This document shows positions 52,907 through 62,300 of a DNA stretch of 64,000 bases, piece after piece; within the stretch, counting starts at the first letter, position 1; every line of letters starts with the position of its first letter. Source of the stretch: Streptomyces sp. JHA26 (GTDB taxonomy: Bacteria; Actinomycetota; Actinomycetes; Streptomycetales; Streptomycetaceae); the NCBI RefSeq assembly GCF_002005565.1, contig NZ_BDJC01000036.1, forward strand, positions 1 through 64,000, written 5' to 3'. Made by a program: the position numbers and the translations under genes. Below the pieces are notes generated by a model that ran no database searches, was not told the DNA's origin, and was given only the letters and a program-made list of their open reading frames with translations.

Positions 52907-53836
52907 TCAGGCGAGCACCGCCTCCCAGGTGTCGACGGCGAAGTGGACCGTCATGCCGTTGCGGCCGTACAGGCGCGGCGCGCCGGTGGCGTTCTCGGTG
53001 TCGACGCCGAGGCCCACCGTGTCCCGTCCGCGCGCGGCGAACTCGGCGAAGGCCTGCCGCAGCAGGAAGGTGCCCAGGCCGCGGCCGCGGGCCTCGCTCA
53101 GGACCCCGAGGCTGCGGACCCAGCCCATGGCCTCGCGGTCGTCCCGGGCCAGCAGGAATCCGGCGTCGCCCAGGTCCTCGGTCCCGGCGATCCACACCAG
53201 GGACCAGTCCAGCCGCTCGGCGCCGATGTCGTGCAGCCAGTGGTCGTAGTCGCGCGGCTGGAAGTCGAAGTGGCCGGCGAACGCCGACTGGTACAGCTCG
53301 TGCACCCGCAGCCGGTCGGCCTCGGTGGCGCAGGCCCGCACCCGCACGCCCGGCGGCGGGACGGGCGGCAGGTCGCCGACGGGGTCGACGGAGCGGCGCA
53401 GCACGTGGTAGCGGCGCACGGTTCTCCAGCCGCGCGCCTCGAGCAGCGCGGTGTCGGTCGTGGGCCGGGCGTTGAGGTGCAGGTGGACGACGGCCCGGTC
53501 GGCTCCGTTCGCGCGGGCCTTGGCCAGTGCGCGCGTCTCCATCGCCGCCAGCAGGCGCAGCCCGGTCTGCTGGTGGTCGGGCAGCACGTAGTGGTCGATG
53601 TCGACGCGCTCGCCGCCGGACTCGTCCCACAGCAGGCCGTAGGCCACCATCCTGCCGTCGTCGAGGGCCACCCACGAGTCGTGCTCGAGGTCCGTGTCCG
53701 GACGCTTCAGGTCGGCCTCGACCTCGTGCAGGTCCGTCTCGGGACGGCCGATCTCGATCCGGTCGACCTCGTTGAGGAGTTCGGTGATGGCCGGGGCGTC
53801 GCAGAGGGAGGCCGGGCGCAGCAGTGCGGTGGACAT
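52907..53836 (-). CDS. Two-domain GNAT N-acetyltransferase, 309 aa
   Basis: Tandem GNAT folds. The N-terminal domain (residues about 1-150) includes WVALDDGRMVAYGLLW and VLPDHQQTGLRLLAAMETRA. The C-terminal domain has the acetyl-CoA loop SLGVLSEARGRGLGTFLLRQ with GVDTENATGAPRLYGRNGM. ATG 53836 is chosen because residues encoded upstream are not family-like. It is divergent from the NCS1 permease gene. Substrate unknown; mycothiol synthase shares this tandem-GNAT form, but nothing here supports that activity. Confidence 0.85.
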   Translation of the reverse strand: MSTALLRPASLCDAPAITELLNEVDRIEIGRPETDLHEVEADLKRPDTDLEHDSWVALDDGRMVAYGLLWDESGGERVDIDHYVLPDHQQTGLRLLAAMETRALAKARANGADRAVVHLHLNARPTTDTALLEARGWRTVRRYHVLRRSVDPVGDLPPVPPPGVRVRACATEADRLRVHELYQSAFAGHFDFQPRDYDHWLHDIGAERLDWSLVWIAGTEDLGDAGFLLARDDREAMGWVRSLGVLSEARGRGLGTFLLRQAFAEFAARGRDTVGLGVDTENATGAPRLYGRNGMTVHFAVDTWEAVLA

Positions 53837-53912
53837 GAGGGCAGCGTGGGGGGCTCCGGCCGCCGGCCGCAACGGGTTTTCCCGGAGGCGCTCCCTGGTC
53901 GACGCCATCCAC

Positions 53913-53970
53913 AAATGGTATTCCATTTACCGCTCACCTCTTGACGGTGTCGTTCGGCGAAAACTACGTT
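53913..53970 (+). promoter_or_regulatory. Candidate promoter and operator for the NCS1 permease operon
   Basis: A locally A+T-rich inverted repeat AAATGG-TATT-CCATTT (53913-53928) sits just before TTGACG (53941-53946), which is 18 bases from TACGTT (53965-53970). This reads as a -35/-10 pair. The repeat is a candidate site for the GntR regulator at 56439. Confidence 0.5.
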
Positions 53971-54042
53971 CTGGGGCACGGAATCCCGCTTCCGCCTCGC
54001 GGAAACCACCAGCTCCCCGCCCCCCGAACCAGGAGTCCCCGC

Positions 54043-55530
54043 ATGACTGCCCTGGAAGACCGCCGTTCGTCCGTGCCGACCGGCGACACCGCCACCAGCT
54101 CCGCCCTCTACACCTACGACCTGGCCCCGACGAAGAAGGAGGGCCGCCGCTGGGGCGCCTACAACGTCTTCACCCTCTGGGCCAACGACGTGCACAGCCT
54201 GGGCAATTACGCGTTCGCCATCGGCCTGTTCGCCCTGGGGCTGAACGTGTGGGGCATCCTGGCCGCCTTCGCGCTCGCGTCCGTCCTGCTCTTCCTCCTG
54301 CTCACCCTGTCCGGGTTCATGGGGCACAAGACGGGTGTCCCGTTCCCCGTCATGAGCCGCATCGCGTTCGGCATCAAGGGAGCGAAGATCCCGGCCGCCG
54401 TGCGCGGTGTCGTCGCCATCGCCTGGTTTGGTATCCAGACCTATCTGGCGTCCGCCGTTCTCAGCGCTCTGCTGGTGGCGCTGTTCCCGGAGCTGGGCCG
54501 TCTGGACACCGGCTCCCTGCTCGGCCAGTCCACCCTCGGCTGGATCACGTTCCTGGCCCTGTGGGCCCTCCAGGTGCTCATCGTGAGCTACGGGATGCAG
54601 ATGATCCGGCGGTACATGGCCTTCGCGGCACCCGTCACGCTGCTCACCATGTGCGCGCTCGCGGTGTGGATGTTCGTCCGCGCGGACGGCTCGATCTCCC
54701 TGTCCGCCGGTGACCCGCTCACCGGCGGCGCGATGTGGCTCCAGGTCCTGCAGGCGGCCGCGCTGTGGGTGGTGATCTACGGGACGTTCGTCCTGAACTT
54801 CTGCGACTTCACGCGGTCCGCGAGGAGCCGCGGCTCGATCGTCCGGGGGAACGTGGTCGGCATCCCGGTGAACATGCTCTTCTTCGCCTGCATCGCGACG
54901 GTCCTGAGCGGGGCCCAGTTCAGCCTCGACGGACGCGTCATCACCGGTCCAACCGACATCGTCAGGTCCGTCCCGAACATGTTCCTGCTGGCCGTCGCCT
55001 CGCTCGCCCTCATCGCCCTGACGGTCGCGGTGAACCTGCTGGCCAACTTCGTGGCGCCGATCTACGCCCTGGTCAACCTCTTCCCCCGCCGGCTCGACTT
55101 CCGCCGGGCCGGTCTGGTGAGCGCCGTGCTGGGCCTGGTGATCACGCCCTGGAACCTCTACGACAGCCCGGTCGTCGTGAACTACTTCCTCGGCGGGCTC
55201 GGCGCCCTGCTCGGGCCGCTCTTCGGCGTGATCATGGCCGACTACTGGCTGCTGCGGAAGGCCCGGGTGAACGTCCCCGCCCTCTACACCGAGGAGGCGG
55301 GCGCCGAGTACCACTACCGCCGCGGCTACAACCCGCGCGCCGTCGCCGCGTTCGTCCCCGGTGCCGCGATCGCCGTCGTGGTCGCCCTCGTGCCCCTCTT
55401 CCACGCCGCGGCCGGATTCTCCTGGTTCATCGGCGCCGTCGTCGCCGCCGCCCTGTACGCGGTCGTCGCCGACCGTGCCGCGCCGATCCGCGACGTGGAC
55501 GGCGAGGCCATCGCCGTCGCCGCCGAATGA
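54043..55530 (+). CDS. NCS1-family nucleobase/hydantoin permease, 495 aa
   Basis: Twelve-helix cation symporter. The motif TLWANDVHSLGNYAFAIGLF corresponds to the family's first helix region, with GVPFPVMSRIAFGIKGAKI, VVIYGTFVLNFCDFTRSARS and ADYWLLRKARVNVPALYTEE. Substrates of the family are cytosine, uracil, allantoin or hydantoins. The next gene is a hydantoin-racemase homologue, so an amide-ring compound is the likely cargo. ATG 54043 starts the protein. Confidence 0.93.
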   Translation: MTALEDRRSSVPTGDTATSSALYTYDLAPTKKEGRRWGAYNVFTLWANDVHSLGNYAFAIGLFALGLNVWGILAAFALASVLLFLLLTLSGFMGHKTGVPFPVMSRIAFGIKGAKIPAAVRGVVAIAWFGIQTYLASAVLSALLVALFPELGRLDTGSLLGQSTLGWITFLALWALQVLIVSYGMQMIRRYMAFAAPVTLLTMCALAVWMFVRADGSISLSAGDPLTGGAMWLQVLQAAALWVVIYGTFVLNFCDFTRSARSRGSIVRGNVVGIPVNMLFFACIATVLSGAQFSLDGRVITGPTDIVRSVPNMFLLAVASLALIALTVAVNLLANFVAPIYALVNLFPRRLDFRRAGLVSAVLGLVITPWNLYDSPVVVNYFLGGLGALLGPLFGVIMADYWLLRKARVNVPALYTEEAGAEYHYRRGYNPRAVAAFVPGAAIAVVVALVPLFHAAAGFSWFIGAVVAAALYAVVADRAAPIRDVDGEAIAVAAE

Positions 55531-55556
55531 CCCACCCGAGCAGAAGGCCCCACCCC

Positions 55557-56282
55557 ATGCGCATTCTCGTGGTCAACGTCAACACCACGCAGTCCATCAC
55601 CGACGCGATCGGCAGGCAGGCGGCCGGCGCCGCCTCGCCCGGCACCGAGATCGTCCCCCTCACCCCCTCCTTCGGCGCGGAGTCCGTCGAGGGGAACTAC
55701 GAGAGCCACCTCGCCGCGGTGGCCGTCATGGAGACCGTCCGCGCCCATCCGGAGCCCTTCGACGCGGTGATCCAGGCCGGATACGGCGAACACGGGCGGG
55801 AGGGACTGCAGGAACTGCTCGACGTCCCCGTCGTCGACATCACCGAGGCGGCGGCGAGCACCGCGCAGTTCCTCGGCCGCCGCTACTCCGTCGTCACCAC
55901 CCTCGACCGAACGGTGCCCCTCATCGAGGACCGGCTGGAGGCGGCCGGGCTGAGCGCCCGGTGCGCGTCGGTGCGGGCCAGCGGGCTCGCCGTCCTGGAA
56001 CTCGAACGCGACGAGAAGGCCGCCGTGGACGCCATCGCCCGGCAGGCCGTCCGCGCGGTCGAGGACGACCGGGCCGAGGTGATCTGTCTGGGCTGCGGAG
56101 GGATGGCCGGCCTCGCCGAACGCGTCGTGGACCGTACCGGCGTCCCCGTCGTCGACGGGGTGACGGCCGCCGTGACGATCGCGGAGTCACTGGTCCGTCT
56201 CGGCCTGTCCACCTCCAAGGTCCGCACCTATGCGGCACCGCGCCCCAAACGGATCGTCAACTGGCCCCCGGTGCTCCGCTGA
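55557..56282 (+). CDS. Hydantoin/Asp-Glu racemase family protein lacking one Cys, 241 aa
   Basis: Alpha/beta fold of the Asp/Glu/hydantoin racemase superfamily, ILVVNVNTTQSITDAIG to RIVNWPP. The second catalytic Cys is conserved (ICLGCGGMAGL, Cys180). The first catalytic position, normally Cys in ACF.DPG, reads AGYGEHG, placing Gly75 there. Classical two-base racemases need both. Arylmalonate decarboxylase has the same Gly/Cys pattern. It is 26 bases after the permease gene, so it is in an operon with it. Racemase, decarboxylase or other chemistry remains open. Confidence 0.85.
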   Translation: MRILVVNVNTTQSITDAIGRQAAGAASPGTEIVPLTPSFGAESVEGNYESHLAAVAVMETVRAHPEPFDAVIQAGYGEHGREGLQELLDVPVVDITEAAASTAQFLGRRYSVVTTLDRTVPLIEDRLEAAGLSARCASVRASGLAVLELERDEKAAVDAIARQAVRAVEDDRAEVICLGCGGMAGLAERVVDRTGVPVVDGVTAAVTIAESLVRLGLSTSKVRTYAAPRPKRIVNWPPVLR

Positions 56283-56438
56283 CGGCCCGCGCCGTCCCTG
56301 CTCCCGCCCTCCGCGCCGGTGCCGGGCCGGGCCCGCCGGCCACACCGTCCGCACGGTATTCTGACGGGCCGCCCGGCCGCCGCACCGCACCGCCGCAGCC
56401 GGTGCGCAGGCGAACGGGACGAACGACGAAGGACGGCG

Positions 56439-57134
56439 ATGGCTGCGTCAGGGGATTTCACGCCCGAGTCCGAACGGGTGACCCGGCAGTTGCGGGACGA
56501 GATCCTCGACGGGGTGCGACGGCCGGGCAGCAGGCTCGTCGAGCGGGAGCTGGCCGAGGCGCTCGGCGTGAGCCGGCTGCCCGTCCGCGAGGCCCTGCGG
56601 ACGCTGGTGTCCGAAGGGCTGGTGACGCCCAGGCCGCGCACGTGGGCGGTGGTGCGCGAGTTCACCACGAGCGACATCGCCGACCTCGACGAGGTGCGCT
56701 CGGGCCTGGAGACCCTTGCCTTCCGGCTCGCCGCGCAACGGCACACCCGCGCCGGACTGGAGAGGCTGCGCGCGACCGTGGACGCCGAGCTGGCGGCGGC
56801 CCGGGCCGGCGACGCCGTGCGGGCCCACCGGGCCGCGGCCGACTTCCACCAGACCGTCATCTCCCTCGCCGCCAACGAACTGCTCAACGAGCTCGAAGGC
56901 GTCCTGCGCAGCCGGCTGCGGTGGCTCATGGGCCAGCACGACGACCTGGAGAGCGTCGCGCTGGAACACGAGGCCCTCTACCAGGCGATCGCGGAACGCG
57001 ATGTCGAGCGTGTTCAGGAACTCGTCCTGCACCACCTCGCCACGAGCCGCACCGCCGCGCTGGGCCGCCACACCCGGCAGGAACAGGAGAGGGAGCAGGA
57101 GCAGGAGCAACGGCAGGGACGGGAACGGGGTTAG
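56439..57134 (+). CDS. GntR-family (FadR/FCD type) transcriptional regulator, 231 aa
   Basis: Winged helix-turn-helix (residues about 15-75; LAEALGVSRLPVREALRTLV) and an all-helical FCD ligand domain (about 80-215), with metal- or ligand-binding His in RAAADFHQTVISL, ALEHEALYQAI and VLHHLATSR. The last 20 residues are a Gln/Glu/Arg run (REQEQEQRQGRERG), unlike usual members. It lies in the same direction 156 bases after the racemase homologue and probably controls the permease operon. ATG 56439. Confidence 0.9.
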   Translation: MAASGDFTPESERVTRQLRDEILDGVRRPGSRLVERELAEALGVSRLPVREALRTLVSEGLVTPRPRTWAVVREFTTSDIADLDEVRSGLETLAFRLAAQRHTRAGLERLRATVDAELAAARAGDAVRAHRAAADFHQTVISLAANELLNELEGVLRSRLRWLMGQHDDLESVALEHEALYQAIAERDVERVQELVLHHLATSRTAALGRHTRQEQEREQEQEQRQGRERG

Positions 57135-57178
57135 GGTCTGCCGTTCGGATCGTGCCGGCGTCGCGGGGCGTGGCACGG

Positions 57179-57784
57179 TCAGCGGCGCGGTTCCCGCCGC
57201 ATCGACCACAGCACCGGCCCCTCCCCCGGCAGGCGCAGCTCCTCGCGCACGGTGAAGCCGAAGTGCTCGTAGAAGGGCAGGTTGGACGGTTTCGAGGACT
57301 CCAGGCAGACGGGCATGCCCGCCGCGTCGGCCCGGGCCAGTCCCGAGCGCAGCAGCGCGGCGCCGTGTCCCCGGCCCCGGACGGCCGGGTCGGCGCCGAC
57401 GACCGCCAGGTACCAGTGCGGTTCCCGGGGCGTGTGCGCGGCGGCCGCCTCGACGGCGTCCCGGAACAGCGGGGCCCGGTCACCGAGGATGTCCTGGAGT
57501 TCCTGGATGGTCTCCGCGTCGGGCACGGCCTTGGCCTGCGCCTCGGCCGGCACCCAGAAGGCGGCTGCCGCCCCGGTCCGCTCGCACAGGCAGTGGCGGA
57601 CGTACTGGCGGGTGAAGATCGTGGCGAAGTAGCGCTCCAGCGCCGCGTCGCGGGTGGTTCCGTCGGGGAAGAACCAGCGCATCATCGGGTCGTCGTCGAA
57701 GGCGCGGGCCAGGATGCGGCTGACCTCGGAAGCGTCGTCGACCGTCGCCGTCCTCGGCGTGTTCGTCATCGGCATACGGGTCAT
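57179..57784 (-). CDS. GNAT-family N-acetyltransferase, 201 aa
   Basis: Single GNAT domain. The acetyl-CoA pyrophosphate loop is VGADPAVRGRGHGAALLRSG and the C-terminal SSKPSNLPFYEHFGFTVREE is typical. An N-terminal SRILARAFDDDPMMRWFFPD matches Streptomyces acetyltransferases of unknown substrate. Three in-frame ATGs (57784, 57775, 57769) are possible starts and none has a strong ribosome binding site; 57784 is given. It is in the same direction as, and downstream of, the cold-shock gene, but a strong hairpin separates them. Confidence 0.85.
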   Translation of the reverse strand: MTRMPMTNTPRTATVDDASEVSRILARAFDDDPMMRWFFPDGTTRDAALERYFATIFTRQYVRHCLCERTGAAAAFWVPAEAQAKAVPDAETIQELQDILGDRAPLFRDAVEAAAAHTPREPHWYLAVVGADPAVRGRGHGAALLRSGLARADAAGMPVCLESSKPSNLPFYEHFGFTVREELRLPGEGPVLWSMRREPRR

Positions 57785-57880
57785 TCTGCCGTTGGTGATC
57801 TTGGTCGGGGCACGGGGGGGGTCCGGGTCGCGGCCCACCGGCCGGCGGGGACGGCCGCGGCGACGCGGCCCGGCAAAGGA

Positions 57881-57917
57881 CACGGCGCCCGGAAGCGAGG
57901 TGCTTCCGGGCGCCGTG
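57881..57917 (-). terminator. Terminator hairpin after the cold-shock gene
   Basis: A perfect 16-bp stem (57881-57896 with 57902-57917) and a 5-base loop begin 20 bases past the cold-shock stop codon. It should isolate that gene from the GNAT gene downstream. Confidence 0.8.
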
Positions 57918-57937
57918 CCGGGTTCAACGCGTCCCGG

Positions 57938-58141
57938 TCAGGCGGGGGTGATGTTCTCCGCCTGCGGGCCCTTCTGGCCCTGGGTGATGTCGAACGTGAC
58001 GGCCTGGCCTTCCTGGAGCTCGCGGTACCCGCTGGCGTTGATGTTGGAGTAGTGCGCGAAGACGTCGGGGCCGCCGCCGTCCTGCGCGATGAAGCCGAAG
58101 CCCTTTTCCGAGTTGAACCACTTGACGGTACCGCTGGCCAT
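57938..58141 (-). CDS. Cold-shock domain protein, 67 aa
   Basis: Single cold-shock domain that binds single-stranded nucleic acids. RNP-1 (KGFGFI) and RNP-2 (VFAHYS, usually VFVHFS) are present, in a sequence starting MASGTVKWFNSEKGFGFIAQ. The Ala-for-Val and Tyr-for-Phe changes in RNP-2 are noteworthy but common in actinobacterial Csp proteins. The gene has a long leader with a strong hairpin. It is divergent from the L,D-transpeptidase-like lipoprotein. Confidence 0.95.
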   Translation of the reverse strand: MASGTVKWFNSEKGFGFIAQDGGGPDVFAHYSNINASGYRELQEGQAVTFDITQGQKGPQAENITPA

Positions 58142-58221
58142 GCCTCTGCCTTTCAGCCGATATCGGATCCGCACCGCGCGGACCCGGAGGTGGTCGTCCT
58201 GGTCCAAGGCACTGCACAGCA

Positions 58222-58249
58222 GACCGCCCGCACCACGGTGCGGGCGGTC
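58222..58249 (-). promoter_or_regulatory. Hairpin in the cold-shock 5' leader
   Basis: Two 13-base arms (58222-58234 and 58237-58249) form a near-perfect hairpin 80 to 108 bases upstream of the cold-shock start codon. If it is transcribed it could act as an RNA thermosensor-like element; if not, it could be an operator. Confidence 0.45.
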
Positions 58250-58518
58250 GGGTCGAACCACGACATCTGCCGTTGACGCTACACAACATGTCCGCACCTC
58301 ACCAGTGAGTAAGGCCTCCGAACGCGAACGGTGTTGCGTCCGCGGAACCTCGCCGCGTCCCGACGGTCCGACCCGGCCGGCCTCGCCGGCGTCCCCTTCC
58401 GTCACTCCCGTACGCGGCGTCGTCCGTGCGCCATCCGGGCGAGACACGGGCCATCGGCACGACCCGGTCGTACGGGCGGTCAACCAATGAGGTGCCCCCT
58501 ACCGAACCGGAGGTTGAG

Positions 58519-59277
58519 ATGAGCGTCAGGAAAACCCTGGCCCTGGCGAGCGGCGCGGTGATCTGCACCGGCCTGCTGGGAACGGGCTGCGCCTCGCGGA
58601 CGCCCGACGGACCCCCCGCCCAGTCGGCGTCCCCCCGCCCCGCCCAGTCGGCGTCCCCCCGCCCCGCCCCGGCGGGACCGACCGCCCGGCCGCTTCCCGG
58701 GCTCGGGCCCGTCATGCGGGCCCGGGTGCCCGCGGACACCCGGCAGGCCCTGGTCGTCCGGGGCCCGACCTCGGACGCCAACCAGGCCCAGGTGGTGCTC
58801 TACGAGCGGGATCCCGAGCGGGGCTGGCAGGCCGTGGCCGGCCCCTGGCCCGCCCACAACGGACTGCGCGGCTGGACGAGCGACCACAGCGCGGGCGACC
58901 TGCGCACGCCCGTCGGCGTCTTCGGGATCAGCGACGCGGGCGGCCGGCTGCCCGATCCGGGGACCCGGCTGCCCTACGACCAGGACCCGGACTTCTCGGC
59001 CACGGGCACCGGTCATCTGGGTGAGGACCTGGAGGGCTCGTTCGACTACGTGATCGCCGTCGACTACAACCGGGTGCCCGGCACCACCCCGCTGGACAAC
59101 ACACGGCCGCTGGGCGAGGAGAAGGGCGGCGGGGTGTGGATCCACGTGGACCACGACGGGCCGACCAACGCCTGTGTGTCCCTGGAGGAGGAGCACATGC
59201 GCACGCTGCTGCGCGCCCTGGACCCGGACCGCAGGCCGGTCGTCGTCATGGGCCCCGCCTCGGAGCTGGCGCGGTAG
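58519..59277 (+). CDS. L,D-transpeptidase-like (YkuD-type) lipoprotein, 252 aa
   Basis: Exported protein with a hydrophobic signal ending in LLGTGCAS, a lipobox-like Cys near residue 25. A Pro/Ser linker contains two copies of QSASPRPA. The catalytic domain begins near residue 70. Its end GGGVWIHVDHDGPTNACVSL holds the His and Cys of the YkuD catalytic motif (H...CVSL). It would cross-link or modify peptidoglycan stem peptides outside the membrane. GVFGISDAGGRLPDPG also matches the family. ATG 58519 follows GGAGGT. Confidence 0.8.
   Translation: MSVRKTLALASGAVICTGLLGTGCASRTPDGPPAQSASPRPAQSASPRPAPAGPTARPLPGLGPVMRARVPADTRQALVVRGPTSDANQAQVVLYERDPERGWQAVAGPWPAHNGLRGWTSDHSAGDLRTPVGVFGISDAGGRLPDPGTRLPYDQDPDFSATGTGHLGEDLEGSFDYVIAVDYNRVPGTTPLDNTRPLGEEKGGGVWIHVDHDGPTNACVSLEEEHMRTLLRALDPDRRPVVVMGPASELAR
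58621..58668. repeat. Perfect tandem duplication of 24 bp
   Basis: Bases 58621-58644 are repeated exactly at 58645-58668, adding one copy of QSASPRPA to the linker of the lipoprotein. This is in frame and probably varies between strains. Confidence 0.85.
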
Positions 59278-59290
59278 CGGCCGCGGCGGC

Positions 59291-59336
59291 GGTCCCGCCA
59301 CGGCCCCCGGCGTGTGCCGGGGGCCGTGGCGGGACC
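59291..59336. terminator. Bidirectional terminator hairpin
   Basis: A perfect 21-bp stem (59291-59311 with 59316-59336) with a GTGT loop lies between the convergent lipoprotein and GH31 genes, 8 to 13 bases from each stop. Confidence 0.85.
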
Positions 59337-59344
59337 GGTGCGGC

Positions 59345-62300
59345 TCAGGGCGTACCGGCCTTCGGGTTCGCCGGGGGCGTGGTCTCCTCGTCGTCCACGT
59401 CCAGCGCGAAGACGTGCACGGCGCTGTTCGCCGGCAGGGTGACGGCGGCGACGTCCTTGGCCGGGTCGATGCGCAGCGTCTTGGTGTAGAGGCGGTACTC
59501 GACGGTGTCGTAGGCGGGGCCGGACGGGGTGTTCTTGCCCTTCGTGGTGATCGCGGTCTTCGCCCCGTACCGGTCGGTGGGCAGGCAGCACCAGTTGGGG
59601 AAGCCCAGTTCGGCCTCGGTGGTGGTGCCGTCGGTGTAGTGGACGGTCGCGGTGCCGCCGGCGCTGCCGCTGGTGCCGGTGCCGAGGAAGGCCAGCGCGT
59701 CGCCCTTCTCGGCGCCGGGGACCTGGACGGTCTGACCCTTGCCCGTCACGTTGTCGGGGGTGCCCGGTGCGGCGTCGGGCCAGGTGAAGGAGAAGCCGTT
59801 CGCCTCCACGGTGGCACCCGGGGTGACGCCCTCGTCGGCCAGCTTCTCGGCGATGAAGCTGGAGCCGCCGCCGTCGATGTCGCCGGGCCCCGGGTCGTCC
59901 TGTTTCGTCACACCGACGTTGTCGGCCGCCGAGGCGAGCGAGGGGTGCGCCAGGGTGGTGGCGGTCCGGGTGTGCACGGAGTACGTGGTGTGCTGCCGGG
60001 TCGTGTACGACGCCCGGGCGGAGATGTCGTACCTGCCCGGGGCGGTGTCCTTCGGGGGTGTCACGGTGAAGCGCGCGGTGAAGGTGTCGCCGTCGGGCAG
60101 GGCATGGGTGCCGGTCGGCCCGGCCGCGGCCACCTGCCAGCCCTCGGGGGCGGTGACGGCCGATCCGGTGACCGTGACCGGCTTGCCGGTGCCGTTGGTG
60201 ACGGCGACGTCGACCTGCTGGGACCGTCCGATGGCGCCGATGGCGGCGGTGCGGGCGTGGAGGGCGACGGCACGGTCCTGGGGGTGCGTGCCGCCGACGG
60301 AGGTGGCGCCGTCGATGCGCACCGTCGTCCGGTCTCCGGTGGAGACCTCGGCGGTCTTCACGTGGACGATCCCGGTGCCGGCGTCGTAGTACCAGCCGGA
60401 CGGCGCGGCCTGCAGGGCGCGCTCGTCCGCGACCTCCCGCAGCCGCTTCCCGGCGGCCCGGACGCCGGAGGGGTCGGTGTCGGTGTGCACGGTCAGACCG
60501 TAGCGCCGCTGGGCGGGCTTGCCGTCGTAGGTGCCCCGGAGCGCGCCGATCCGGATGTCCACGGGACCGCGGCGGCGGGCGTCCGGCGCGCTCACGGTGA
60601 TGCGCTGCGCGGCCGACTCGCCCTCGGCGTGGGCCCGGGTGCGGCCGTCGTCCTCGTAGAGGGTGAAGGCGGAGTCGCCCTCGGGGTAGACGTCGAGGTC
60701 GAGGCGGCCCGACTTCTTGCCCTGCGCCCAGTCGGTGGTGCCCTCGGGGAACATGGGCACGATCGCGCCGGCCCGCACGAAGAGCGGGAGGGTGTCCAGC
60801 GGTGCCTGGTAGCCGTCCAGGGTCTGTCCGCCCTCGTGCACGCGGCCGGTCCAGTAGTCCACCCAGCGGCCCTCGGGCAGGTGGATACCGTCGCGGACGT
60901 CGCTGTCCTCGTGGACGGGGGCGACCAGGAGGTCGTCGCCGGCGAGGAACTCGTACTTCGCCTCGTCGCCCCAGGTGGCCGGGTCGTCCGGGTAGTTGAG
61001 GTACAGGGGGCGGGTGGGGCCGACGCCGGTCCTGGAGGCGTTCGCCAGGTGGGTGTAGAGGTAGGGCAGCAGCCGCTCGTGCAGCAGCAGGTACTTCTTG
61101 TTGATCGCGGTGTAGGGCGCGCCGTACCGCCAGGGCTGCTTGTCGCTCGCCGCCCAGCCGCTCATGGCGTACGTCATCGGCAGCAGCATCTTCCACTGCA
61201 GGTCGCGCACGTAGGTCTCGGCGCTGCCGCCGAAGATGCCGTCGACGTCACCGGTGGTGACGGGCTGGCCGGACATGGTGGAACCGGCGTAGGTGGGGAT
61301 CTGCCAGCGGATGTAGTCCCACGAGCCGGACTGGTCGCCGCTCCACGTCGCGCCGCAGCGCTGGGTGCCGGCCCAGCCCTCGACGGTGAGCACGGTCGCG
61401 CGGTCGGCGCTGTGCTCCTCGATGCCGCCCTGCGCCTTCTCGCAGGCGTCCAGGGCGAAGCGGTAGCCGGGGCCGACCCAGGCGACGTCGGTCTTGCGCA
61501 CCCGGACGCCGGCGGCGACCTCGGACTCCTGCTCGGTCAGGTCGGCCTCGGTCCACAGGCCGAGTTCGGCGCCGTTCTCGTGCAGCATGTCGCCGGTCGC
61601 GGGGAGGTCCTCGTAGCCGCAGCCGTAGCCGTCGTTGACCAGCATCCAGCCGAGCGGCATGCCCTCGCGGGCGTAACCGTCGGCGATCGCGCGGGAGTCG
61701 CGCAGCGTCTCGCGTTCGCCGCGGTTGGCGTTGTGCAGGTAGCAGTCGGCGTCGCCGAGTTCCATGGCGTACATCGGCAGCAGGGCGGGGCGGCCGGTGA
61801 GTTCGGTGTAGCCGTCGATGACCTGTTTGGCGTCGCCGACGAAGTAGTAGGCGTCGAAGCGCTGTTCCTGGTGGGTGGTGCGCACGGGCGCGCCGAAGTC
61901 GTAGCGGCCGGGGGCGAAGGTGTTGCGCAGGACTCCGTAGCCGTTGCTGGAGAGGTAGAAGGGCGCCGCGTTCGGGTTGCCGCCGTCGTTCCAGTCGTAG
62001 TCGCGGCTGATGTCGATGCTCCGGCCGCGGTGGCTGAAGCGGCCGTTCTGCATGCCTCCGCCGAAGAACTGCTCCCGGGCGCCCTGTTCGAGGGTCTGCG
62101 CGGTGCCGTCGGTGGACCAGGACAGCGGTGCGGTCTCCCGCCACAGCCGCTTGCCGTGCTCGTCGGCGAGGGCCAGCGTGACGGGCGATCTGGTGACCGT
62201 CAGGGTCGCCTCGTCGGTGCGGATGACGTAGGCGTCGCGGGTCTCGGTGTGTCTCGAACGGGCGCCCTCGTAGTCGGTCTTGACGACGATGTCGGCGTCC

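Noticed and set aside
52907..53836. Mycothiol synthase (mshD) for the tandem-GNAT protein
   Set aside because: Tandem GNAT layout is shared by many proteins and no mycothiol genes lie nearby.
58222..58249. The csp leader hairpin as a terminator for an upstream gene
   Set aside because: The neighbouring gene is divergent, so nothing reads into it from that side.
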